In this document: piece after piece, positions 41,484 through 50,400 of the stretch
How the letters are laid out: each line of letters opens with the position of its first letter
How positions within the stretch are numbered: position 1 is the stretch's first letter
Source of the DNA: Bacteriovoracaceae bacterium UBA6200
GTDB taxonomy: Bacteria > Bdellovibrionota > Bacteriovoracia > Bacteriovoracales > Bacteriovoracaceae
NCBI GenBank assembly: GCA_002422605.1
Contig: DISW01000001.1
Coordinates: 415,148 to 479,147, forward strand
Length of the DNA: 64,000 nucleotides
Direction of reading: 5' to 3'
Notes under the pieces: model-generated
What the model was told of the DNA's origin: nothing
The model's database searches: none
What the model saw: the letters and a program-made list of their open reading frames with translations, nothing else
Made by a program: the position numbers and the translations under genes

Positions 41484-41517
41484 ACCCCAGCTACAACCAC
41501 TAGGCCATAGCTGGGGT
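41484..41517 (-). terminator. Hairpin with T-rich tail between khpA and rimM
   Basis: On the minus strand a perfect 10-bp stem ACCCCAGCTA/TAGCTGGGGT (41508-41517 with 41484-41493) encloses a 14-nt loop and is followed by TTATTTATTTTATG, which contains the rimM start. It looks like an intrinsic terminator or attenuator, and its 3' arm holds the only G-rich sequence (GGGG) near the rimM start. Confidence 0.5.
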
Positions 41518-41548
41518 AAAAATGATTTGGAGTAAGTTAAACGAACTA

Positions 41549-41791
41549 CTACTCGATGATTTCGAGAACAGATCTTTTTCTTAACTTGGTTGAAGCCGCA
41601 TTAAGAATCGTTCTTAGTGCCCTAGCAGTTCGACCTTGCTTACCGATTACTTTACCAAGGTCAGATTTATCTACCTTAAGTTCGATAACAGTCGTCTGCT
41701 CGCCTTCGATCTCGTTGACTTCAACTCGATCGGGCATGTCCACTAGTGCTTTAGACACAAACTCAATCAGTGTTTTCAATTCGCTGCTCAT
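41549..41791 (-). CDS. khpA: KH-domain RNA-binding protein KhpA
   Basis: An 80-residue single type II KH domain with the GxxG-like loop in LGKVIGKQGRTARALRTIL. KhpA (YlqC) pairs with KhpB/Jag to bind many RNAs in Gram-positives; in proteobacteria it sits, as here, between rpsP and rimM. A short GC hairpin (41817-41835, CCCCGT/ACGGGG) lies between rpsP and this gene but has no T-run. Ends at IIE, normal length. Confidence 0.93.
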   Translation of the reverse strand: MSSELKTLIEFVSKALVDMPDRVEVNEIEGEQTTVIELKVDKSDLGKVIGKQGRTARALRTILNAASTKLRKRSVLEIIE

Positions 41792-41844
41792 ACTACCTCT
41801 ACTGGAAAGGTTTACCCCCCGTTATGAGCACGGGGTTAACAACA

Positions 41845-42087
41845 TTATAGCTGAATATTGTTGTTTTTGAGCAAAGATCTTACAGTATCTGAAAGTTGAG
41901 CTCCCTTGGAGATCCAAGACTTTATGCCTTCAACATTAACAAGCTTAAGAGCTTCTGCAGACTTAGGATCGTATTGACCTAATTTTTCAAGGAATTGGCC
42001 ATCACGAGCTGTACGAGAATTCGTCGCTACGATCGTGTAAACAGGACGGTTTTTGCGACCACCACGGGCCATTCTAATCTTTACCAT
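41845..42087 (-). CDS. rpsP: 30S ribosomal protein S16
   Basis: VKIRMARGGRKNRPVYTIVATNSR and FLEKLGQYDP identify S16, an assembly protein of the 30S body; 80 residues is standard. GGAGAT lies before the ATG. It is the second gene of the ffh cluster, 88 bp after ffh. Confidence 0.97.
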   Translation of the reverse strand: MVKIRMARGGRKNRPVYTIVATNSRTARDGQFLEKLGQYDPKSAEALKLVNVEGIKSWISKGAQLSDTVRSLLKNNNIQL

Positions 42088-42175
42088 TTGGAAATCTCCT
42101 ATAGATTCACATAAAAAATTTTTACAATTTATAGTTCAGCCTTCGGACAAAGTCAAAAGCTTTGCCCGGAAGTGC

Positions 42176-43621
42176 TTAGAAATACTTCTTACCAAAAGGA
42201 CTTTTTGGCTTATTTTTCTTCTCTTGTTGGCCAAACATCTGCTGGTTTTGCTGTTTCTGGGCCTGACGGAAGCCTTTTACCGGTCCCATTCCAGGAATGT
42301 TCGGTAAACCGCCACCCTTCATCATCCCCATCATTCCCACCATCATCTGACGCATCTGTCCGAAGCGCTCAATAAATTGATTCACTTCTTGAACCGTTTG
42401 CCCAGAGCCGGACGCAATTCGGCGGCGGCGAGAAGCATCGATTAAATCCACGTCCTCACGTTCTTTTTTAGTCATAGAATTAATAAGAACGCGCATCTTT
42501 TTCATTTCGTTTTCCGCAGGACTGAGGTCACCCATTTGACGAAGGGCCCCACCCATACCTGGAATCATTTTGAGAATGGATCCAAAAGAACCTAGACGGT
42601 TAATGGTTTCCATTTGTTTTACGAAATCATTAATAGTGAATTTGCCTTTCTCAAGATTGGCCATCATTCCCATGGCATCGTCTTGGTTGATCGCCTCTTC
42701 GGCCTTCTCGACGAGTGAAAGAACATCACCCATATCTAAAATTCTCTTCGCCAAACGGTCTGGATGGAAAGGATCAAGATCCTTCATCTTTTCGCCGACA
42801 GAGATAAATTTAATTGGAACACCTGTTACATAACGAATGGAAAGGGCAGCACCACCTCGGGCGTCTGAATCCATCTTAGACAGGACCACACCGGTCAACC
42901 CGACTTTCTCGTGGAAAACCTTGGAAACGTTTACTGCTTCCTGTCCGGTCATGGCATCGGCCACCATCAAGACTTCAGGGTTATCGAGAGATTTTCTTAC
43001 GTCTACGAGTTGAGACATAAGCTCTTCATCAACTTGCAGACGACCGGCAGTATCGATGATTGCAATTTCTTTATGGAGTTTTTTCGCCTGCTCTAGACCG
43101 GCACGGACAATGTCTACCGGCTTCATCGATAAATCAGAGTCAAAATAATCAACGCCCAAATTTCTGGCGTGAGTAATGAGCTGATCTTTAGCGGCCGGAC
43201 GAAAATTATCGGCCGGAATGAGATAAACATCTTTTTTATTTTTAGTACGAAGATAAAGAGCAAGCTTTCCAGCGAAAGTCGTCTTACCGGCACCGTTTAA
43301 ACCAACAATGAGAATAGGAATAACAGGAGGACGCTTAAGATTTAATTCTGAGTTTTCGCCACCCATAAGGGCAGAGAGCTCATCGTGCATAATTTTAACG
43401 AATTGCTGACCGGGCTCTACACCGCGAAGAACTTTTTCACCTAGAGCTTCGCTCTTAACTTTCTCGACGAACTCTTTAACCACCTTAAAATTCACGTCAG
43501 CTTCTAATAAGGCTGTTTTGACTGATTTTAGGGTTTCCTCAACGTTTTCCTCAGAGATCTTATTTTTACCTCGGAGAGAACGAAAGGCATCCGAGAACTT
43601 TTCACTTAAATTATCAAACAT
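42176..43621 (-). CDS. ffh: Signal recognition particle GTPase Ffh
   Basis: Targets nascent inner-membrane proteins with 4.5S RNA. N domain, then G domain with GLNGAGKTTFAGKLAL (P-loop), IDTAGRLQVDEELM, LSKMDSDARGGAALS, and a Met-rich M domain (MRQMMVGMMGMMKGGG) ending in a Lys-rich tail. 481 residues, slightly longer than usual through the C-terminal Gln/Lys stretch. It starts 3 bp after the HAD phosphatase gene. Confidence 0.97.
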   Translation of the reverse strand: MFDNLSEKFSDAFRSLRGKNKISEENVEETLKSVKTALLEADVNFKVVKEFVEKVKSEALGEKVLRGVEPGQQFVKIMHDELSALMGGENSELNLKRPPVIPILIVGLNGAGKTTFAGKLALYLRTKNKKDVYLIPADNFRPAAKDQLITHARNLGVDYFDSDLSMKPVDIVRAGLEQAKKLHKEIAIIDTAGRLQVDEELMSQLVDVRKSLDNPEVLMVADAMTGQEAVNVSKVFHEKVGLTGVVLSKMDSDARGGAALSIRYVTGVPIKFISVGEKMKDLDPFHPDRLAKRILDMGDVLSLVEKAEEAINQDDAMGMMANLEKGKFTINDFVKQMETINRLGSFGSILKMIPGMGGALRQMGDLSPAENEMKKMRVLINSMTKKEREDVDLIDASRRRRIASGSGQTVQEVNQFIERFGQMRQMMVGMMGMMKGGGLPNIPGMGPVKGFRQAQKQQNQQMFGQQEKKNKPKSPFGKKYF

Positions 43622-43624
43622 GGA

Positions 43625-44086
43625 CTACTCCGCTTTAAGATTTAGCTCGATGAGTTTACTACATTCGGAAGGATGAGACACTATGAAATCGGCCCCAGTA
43701 TCTTCTAAGTGCTCTTGTTGGGCCTCTTTATTCCATATTGCACCAATCGCCAACACCCCAAAATTTTTCGCTCCGATAATATCATTGGGGCTATCACCAA
43801 TAACACACACTGAATGAAGGGGAAATTGTCCTACTAAATTTTGCAGTCCCTCAATATGGGGCTTTGGCAGAGAATCATCCCAGCACGAAACTCCATCAAA
43901 ATAAGAAGAAACTCCCAGTTCCTGTAAAATGCGCAGTGTTGAACTTCTGCCCCGAGCGGTCCAAACATAGAGAAGACAATGGGGAGAAAGTTCCTGAATA
44001 AGTTCCTTAATCCCCTCAAATAATTGATATTGGCGATTCGAAGTATCAATCAAGGTACCATCGCAGTCAAAAATTACGTGTTTCAT
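43625..44086 (-). CDS. HAD-family phosphatase (Gph-like)
   Basis: Motif I FDCDGTLID with nucleophile Asp, motif II VWTARGRSS, the conserved Lys in SLPKPH and motif III VIGDSPNDIIGAKNFG. A small 153-residue HAD with a short helical cap, akin to phosphoglycolate phosphatase; the substrate cannot be told. The start was moved to the ATG at 44086 where the HAD fold begins; the longer frame is unsupported. It is 3 bp upstream of ffh and probably co-transcribed with it; divergent from dusB. Confidence 0.8.
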   Translation of the reverse strand: MKHVIFDCDGTLIDTSNRQYQLFEGIKELIQELSPHCLLYVWTARGRSSTLRILQELGVSSYFDGVSCWDDSLPKPHIEGLQNLVGQFPLHSVCVIGDSPNDIIGAKNFGVLAIGAIWNKEAQQEHLEDTGADFIVSHPSECSKLIELNLKAE

Positions 44087-44156
44087 AAGAAAAGATTCTA
44101 ATGGCCTTGACTCTATATTTACAACCACTATTGCAGCCTATACAACTGACCGTGCT

Positions 44157-45251
44157 ATGAATCATCCACGCCCTTTTAGTCCCGAACTCTCCCAGAAGAT
44201 TGAGCGCTTCCGTGCTCATGCTTCTCCTATGCATTTAGGTAAGATTTCTTTTTCCTCTCCGCTGCTTTTGGCGCCAATGGCCGGAATATGTAATATTCCC
44301 TTCCGTGTTTTAATGGAAGACCTGGGAGCTGGCGGAACAGTTTCAGAACTCATTTCTTGCCACGGCATTAATTATGGCAATCAGCGAACATTAGAGATGC
44401 TTAAAATCCATCCTCGTGAAAAGAATGTTGGCATCCAGCTTTTTGGTGAAGATGCTGACTCAATGGCCCGGGCCGCAGAGGTGGCCGAAAGCTATGGACC
44501 GAAATTTCTGGATATCAATATGGGTTGCCCGGTGAATAAAGTTGTCACCAAAGGCGGCGGTTCCGCGATGATGAAAGAAGTGGAAAAGCTCGCCCCTCTT
44601 TTTGAAAAGATGAGATCAAACATGAAGACTCCTCTTTCAATTAAAATCAGAACGGGTTGGGACGCCAATTCTCTAAACGCAAAAGAAATTATTAATATTG
44701 CCTATAACTCCGGCATTGAATGGGTTGCCATTCACGGAAGAACCCGGACTCAACAATATACCGGTTTTGCTAATTGGGATTTTATCGAATCCTTAAATGA
44801 AGATAAAAAAATCCCGCTCATCGGTAATGGAGATCTTCATCATCCATATGGTGTTTCTGATCGTCTTCAAAAAACAAATTGTGATGCTCTCATGATTGCC
44901 CGCGGTGCCCTCCGAAACCCTTTTATCTTTCTCGAGTCACTGGATCCGGCCTATGCTGGTGAAAAGCGATCGATCTTTTTAGGCAGTGATTATTGGGAAG
45001 TGATACAGAGACTTCACCATTATTGTGCTGAAACATTCACTGAAGAGCGCACTATCCTGGTTCAAGTAAGAAAGCTCATAGTTTGGTTTGCGGCCGGTTT
45101 CCCCAGGGCCGCCGCCTTTCGGTCTCAGATCTTTGGTAGTCAAAATATGGATGAATGTATGAAAATCGCCGAAGATTACTTCCTCTCACTTGGTTCTTCC
45201 CAGAAATTTATCAATTATGATGAAGTTTTCATGAGTTCCGGCCACGGTTAA
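44157..45251 (+). CDS. dusB: tRNA-dihydrouridine synthase DusB
   Basis: FMN enzyme reducing uridines in tRNA. LLAPMAGICNIPFRVL, DINMGCPVNKVVTKGGGSAMM with the catalytic Cys, LSIKIRTGWD, VAIHGRTRTQQYTG and IGNGDLHHP are all DusB signatures; GNGDI usually, GNGDL here. 364 residues. No Fis gene follows, unlike in enterics. Divergent from the HAD-ffh cluster. Confidence 0.93.
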   Translation: MNHPRPFSPELSQKIERFRAHASPMHLGKISFSSPLLLAPMAGICNIPFRVLMEDLGAGGTVSELISCHGINYGNQRTLEMLKIHPREKNVGIQLFGEDADSMARAAEVAESYGPKFLDINMGCPVNKVVTKGGGSAMMKEVEKLAPLFEKMRSNMKTPLSIKIRTGWDANSLNAKEIINIAYNSGIEWVAIHGRTRTQQYTGFANWDFIESLNEDKKIPLIGNGDLHHPYGVSDRLQKTNCDALMIARGALRNPFIFLESLDPAYAGEKRSIFLGSDYWEVIQRLHHYCAETFTEERTILVQVRKLIVWFAAGFPRAAAFRSQIFGSQNMDECMKIAEDYFLSLGSSQKFINYDEVFMSSGHG

Positions 45252-45319
45252 GCCTTAAAACCTGATTAATGGAATAAAGTACTTAAGATAAATGGATATC
45301 TTTCCGAAAATAGAAAGGT

Positions 45320-47302
45320 ATGGCCTTGTTAATGCTCTTATTCCTTATTCCTCTGAGCTTCGCTGGTTCTCCCCCTAACTGTGGAGAGCTGGGAACGATT
45401 ATTGAGTCTTATGAGAAAGACCTGCAAAAAAAATTTGTCACCGACTGTGGAAAGATCAGTCATCAGACCTTAATAAAAGATATTCCCGTCACCAATCCTG
45501 ATTTTCTAGATGGCAAGATGTGTTCGGATCTGGCCACAATTGAAACTCAGTTGGAAAGACTCAAATTAGAAGAAGCCGTTTTAACCGGAATCAACAAACT
45601 TAAAAAGACCGTTCAAGAAAGTAAGGAGCAGGTAGAAAAGACTCAGGGTGCTGCCCAACGAGTGGCCGGTATGAGTTTTGTCTCCAGTCTAAACACGGCC
45701 CAATCGCTGGAAGTACTTCTACAAACAACAACTGATGATGGAACACCAATCATTCAAAAGCTTAAAAAAGTACCCGCCAGTCAAAGACTGACCCAGAAGG
45801 ATTTAAAAGACCGCTTAAAAGAAATTTGTAAGGCCAGTGATAAAGGCCATCTAGACAATAAATTTGTGACTGATGTGGATGCTTGTAACCCTAATGTTTT
45901 TAATCCGAATTCAGAGGCTTCTAAAGAGATTCTCAATCTCATTGATACAACTGATCCAACAATTCCTCAGATTTCAAAATGGCAGAATATGCTCGCAATC
46001 AAGAGGAAAAGTTCAGATCCAGAAGCCGCACCCTACTCATTTGTCGACATGCAAAATGAAATGTCTGAAGCCTTTAATAAACTCGACTCAAAAGATGTTC
46101 TGAGTAAAGGGCATCTTCAGGCCATTGCGAAGCTGGACGACTTTGAAAATAATCCTGGTTTTAGTTTCGTTGAAGATATCGCTTCTATAAAAGAAACTAA
46201 AAAGGCCAAAATCGCCTCGGATAAATTTCTTCTCCTTATGGGAGACGCGAAGCTTCGTCAGCAGTATGAAGTTCAAAGTAAAATTTCCATCGTCTATGAT
46301 GATTTAAGAAGCTCTCTTTCTGATCTGACTGAATCTCAGAAGGCCGACTGTGATAATGCAAAAAACCTTTATAAGGTGGCCCGCAGCTGCTATCAGCACA
46401 TTCAAGGTGTTCATGCCAATCTGACAGGAGATGCCAAGGCGAATCTTGGGCGATACCTTCCAGCGATAAAATCTTCTATTGAGTATGCTGATACTCTGGA
46501 AAATAAAGAAGTATCATGTGTGGAAGAGCTAAAAAAGAACGATACTCTTTCTGAAACTTGTTATGCCGAGCTTAACCAGAATCATGCGGAAGTTCAGGAT
46601 CAAATTCTTCAGTTAAATCTTTTAAAAGATAAAATTGCTGCAGAAAATGTTGATAACATGAAATTCAGAAACTTTGCTCTCTCAAAATGGAATTCTCAAC
46701 GTTGCCAAACACTCTCCTCTCCAATGGATATGTGCGACGACAGCAATTTAATCAGTAAAGAAGCCGTCATGACCTTTAGTGATACCATGAAAATCGCCGT
46801 GGTCTTCACTCCTAAACCAGAGGCCGAAACGGAAGCAGAAACTCTTTGTGATGAAGAGCGGAACTTTAAAAAAATGGAATCACGCCTCTGTGAATTTTTT
46901 AACGATACAACATCCGACATTGTCGTTCGTAATAACCGCAATGAAAACGTGGATGGTCCAGTTGTTGCTCCTAGTGGAGGAAATGAAGAAGCCGAAATCC
47001 GTGATGCCTGGATTCAAGGAGGAACCGGAATCCTTACCGATGTCCTTCGCCACTATATGAATCGTCAGCAAACACAGACCTATAATCGAAATCCTTATCC
47101 CTATAACTATAATCCTTATAACTATGGGGCAAGACCGATGGGAATTTCAGATACCATTTTATTTAATGCCAGATACTATGGGGCCTACGGACTTTATATG
47201 CCGACCCCTGGTTATAGACCTTATACTGCGGTTGGAACGTCAGCTTCTTTGACTCCCTATAAAAGTGCTTATCCCACCACTTCCAGTTATTTTGGAAAAT
47301 AA
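45320..47302 (+). CDS. Large secreted helical protein of unknown function (660 aa)
   Basis: Not recognised. Short signal peptide (ALLMLLFLIPLSFAG). Residues 20-480 are mainly helical and charged, with coiled-coil-like stretches (TQLERLKLEEAVLTGINKLKK, KTVQESKEQVEKTQ) and widely spaced cysteines (CGEL, DCGK, MCSDL, ADCDNAKN, SCYQH, SCVEE, TCYAEL, RCQTL, MCDDS). The C-terminal ~90 residues are Tyr/Pro/Asn-rich (NPYPYNYNPYNYGARP), like adhesive or surface-associated tails. Start ATG with AAAGGT upstream. It precedes, on the same strand and after 155 bp, the 1696-residue lipoprotein; the two may act together on the cell surface (inference). Confidence 0.65.
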   Translation: MALLMLLFLIPLSFAGSPPNCGELGTIIESYEKDLQKKFVTDCGKISHQTLIKDIPVTNPDFLDGKMCSDLATIETQLERLKLEEAVLTGINKLKKTVQESKEQVEKTQGAAQRVAGMSFVSSLNTAQSLEVLLQTTTDDGTPIIQKLKKVPASQRLTQKDLKDRLKEICKASDKGHLDNKFVTDVDACNPNVFNPNSEASKEILNLIDTTDPTIPQISKWQNMLAIKRKSSDPEAAPYSFVDMQNEMSEAFNKLDSKDVLSKGHLQAIAKLDDFENNPGFSFVEDIASIKETKKAKIASDKFLLLMGDAKLRQQYEVQSKISIVYDDLRSSLSDLTESQKADCDNAKNLYKVARSCYQHIQGVHANLTGDAKANLGRYLPAIKSSIEYADTLENKEVSCVEELKKNDTLSETCYAELNQNHAEVQDQILQLNLLKDKIAAENVDNMKFRNFALSKWNSQRCQTLSSPMDMCDDSNLISKEAVMTFSDTMKIAVVFTPKPEAETEAETLCDEERNFKKMESRLCEFFNDTTSDIVVRNNRNENVDGPVVAPSGGNEEAEIRDAWIQGGTGILTDVLRHYMNRQQTQTYNRNPYPYNYNPYNYGARPMGISDTILFNARYYGAYGLYMPTPGYRPYTAVGTSASLTPYKSAYPTTSSYFGK

Positions 47303-47457
47303 TGCCAAAATAATCTGGCAAACTACCCGACGGGCCTCCTCTCCTATACTTTAAAAACCGTAAGTTAACTTCATTCGGCAAGTTTTTCCCAACCTAAGCT
47401 ACAATAAAGCTAAAGGCGTGAAACTCCGAAAATGAAAGCAGGAGATCATAAAAACAC

Positions 47458-50400
47458 ATGGATGTTCGGTTTTTAATCTTAACTTTATTCTTGCTCGTTT
47501 CTTGTATGCCTACCGCAGAAGTTGGTAGCGGTAAACAAGCGAGCTCTGGAACGACCTCAGGTTTACCTGGGGGAAGTGAAGATGTGCCGGCGACTCCCGT
47601 TAGTTGGAATTTTCTTGGAAGCAACACTAACACCATCACCATCAATGTATCGAATTTAAATAATGCATATCTGGTGGGAACCCCTTTAGAAAATTTTCTA
47701 TTGGATGCTGAAAACTTCAGTGGGGCCAATTATTGTCTGGTTAGCAGCTACTCATTAGGTGGGATTCCTTATGAACTACGCTCCAGGATTGTGCCAATTT
47801 CCTATTGGGATTTTAATACCAAAAGAACCGTAAGAAATTTCCGCGTCGATTTTGATGATGTCACAAACTCCAGTGCCTATTGTGATTCCACATTACGAGT
47901 AAAAAACACCACGGGAGAATTTGTAGAAGATACAACTTCTCCTCCAACTTATAAGTTTGACCCATCTCTCATTTGTCCAACTTGTACTTCTATACTTACT
48001 TCAACTAAAGTTCGTCTCTTTAAACGAGTGACCTATACAACTCCTGGCACAGTCACTTATCTCGATGAAGTTTCATTGGGTCAGGTTAACACGAACTCTC
48101 TAGTTATGCAGATCGATCCGAATTATTCAAACGTTAACAATCCGGTTTCTTGCTCAAATTCGGATTGTGTTTCTCGCGGCTATGATTGTTGTCTTAACAA
48201 TCAATGCGTAAGAGATGGTTCAATTAAGCCTGCGGCCTACACTCAGTACCAGACGCTGCTCACGGCCGTTGAACAAGAAAGAATCCAGAATCCTCTGGCC
48301 TACTTAAATTATCCTCAGCTTTATTATATTTGTGGCTCTACGATTCCAACAACAGGCGGTTCTCAAGGTGGATCCACTGGCGGTGGAACAGGTGGAGAAA
48401 CAGGAACGGATGCAGAAGCTTTCGCTCTTCTAAAAAAAGACTTTCAGTGTATTAATCATATTAAATCACAGGCCACGACCAATCCTTTTCATAATGAACT
48501 TACTGGCCGGAACTATACGGCCGCAACCGACTGCCTCACATTAGCATCTGATTCAAGTAAAGAAATGTACTATCGAAATGTAATGAAGCGGCTCTACACA
48601 ACTTGTGGTTGTGCTCAGACAGATCTCCAGGACATGATTAATAGTTGCCCGGCCTATGAATATGTGGCAACAGTTAAAGACAATTCAGGCAATCCTTTGA
48701 GTATTGATTGCTATACTCCTCCTGGAGGTCCTGCCACCATTCCAATCAATCAAACAGTTTCGGTGAATGGTAGGAATGCTCCCCATCGTTTCTTCGATAT
48801 AAATGGTCTCGAAAGAGAACTCTCTTCCGGAGCGGAACAAGAAGGAAAGCCTTTCAGCTATATGGATGAAGGCAAGGTTCTTCCTATTCAACAAGATTTC
48901 AGCATGAATGCGATCCTGGGTCAGATGAGTGTTTCTTTAGATAAGGCCCTGCCAGCAAAGACAGTCAATGTGGAGATGGATCAGGTTTATTTTATTTCGA
49001 CTTCTTCGGGTTACTATACTCCTTGCCCTTCATGCGCCAAGGATTCCTGGTTAAATAGTTTTTCTGCCTTTCCTTCAAGTTCAACTGGAACTGGTCTTCA
49101 GGCAATTGGCCACACAACTGAGCGGGATCAACTTGGCACGAACTCTACTGGAGGAAACTACGAGGATACGATTTTTGGTCGGGCCTGTTGGCTTCCACCA
49201 ACCATGATTCCTTTTTCTCATATTGCTGCTACACCTGTACAAAAACAACGATTACAACGTTTGGAAACTCAAAGTGCGCTTTTCAACAATGGATATCAGC
49301 GCGACTGGTTCGGCTTTAATAAAGGTGCCCTCATCGGATCTTTCGATGGAGTTACTTGGTTCGCTATCGGCAAAGGAAGAATTGTTAAATCGACTTCTAA
49401 AAAGTTATTCCTTGCCATCAATGCTCCATTTGCAGATGTCGCAAGTCCAGGCCTTCATGTTGTGAAAGTAAGCGCCTATGATGGAATCACTCAGGCCGCT
49501 CAGGTAGATTACGATCCTCAATACCATCAATACCATCCCTATCAGAATGAAGCAGGAAACTGTCAGAAGTACCATATGTGTGAAACTGATACTGATTGTG
49601 TCACACAACTAGGCTGGGAATACGCTTGTGCTGATGTTAAAGGCCTAAAAACTTCATGGCCTGAGTTTGATGGGAATGGGAATGAAGTTCCAGACTCAGC
49701 TATTGACCCAACAATTGATCAGATCCTCGCTCAAAAGAGTTTCCCATCAAGCAGCTCAAAGCGATGTGTATACCGAGGTGCCGGAGCTTTTTGTAATGCG
49801 AATACTGGAAACTTTCCAGCAACGGATTTAAATAAAAGAAAACTCTTCACCTGCGCACCAAACTTTCATTGTGCGAGTATGCTACAAGCGGGTCTATTTA
49901 ACTCTAAAATCGCCCGTTTCGCTGCGAAGCTCGAAGAAATTCCGGTCAACAACAATCATACTTTTGGTAAAGATGCCAATATTCTGGGAAGGCCACTTCA
50001 CTATGTTCCGGCCATATCTGGAGGCTCTTCTCTACCAACAACAATCCGTACAGCTCTTAATCAAAATATGGCCATGAATGTAAGCATGAGCAGTACCTTT
50101 ACTGGGCTCTGTCAGCCAGGAAAGGCTTTACCTGATAATACAAATATTTCGACTATGGCCCATCCTTTTAATCAGCATGCAGCAGCTGATTACTTAGGAA
50201 GAACCGATTTCATTAATCAAATCGGAAGCTGTAATTCCACTCTATGGAATAACTATCGCCATTCATCATGCCCGGTAATAGGAGCAGATGGAAACTATGA
50301 GCTGTTTTCGGCAGCTAATATCACTGCAGAATACTTTAATCGAGCCTCTAGCCAGAATTCTTGTGGTCTTGAGGCGATCAAAATTAATTCGGTTCTATCT

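Noticed and set aside
41817..41835. CCCCGT/ACGGGG hairpin between rpsP and khpA
   Set aside because: 6-bp stem without a T-run; could be an RNA-processing site but not enough to list as a terminator.
47070..47150. Tyr/Pro/Asn repeats in the 660-residue protein as a possible tandem DNA repeat
   Set aside because: Degenerate at DNA level and short; a low-complexity protein tail explains it.
47303..47320. TGCCA/TGGCA hairpin after the 660-residue secreted-protein gene
   Set aside because: Only 5 bp of stem and no T-run, so not supported as a terminator.
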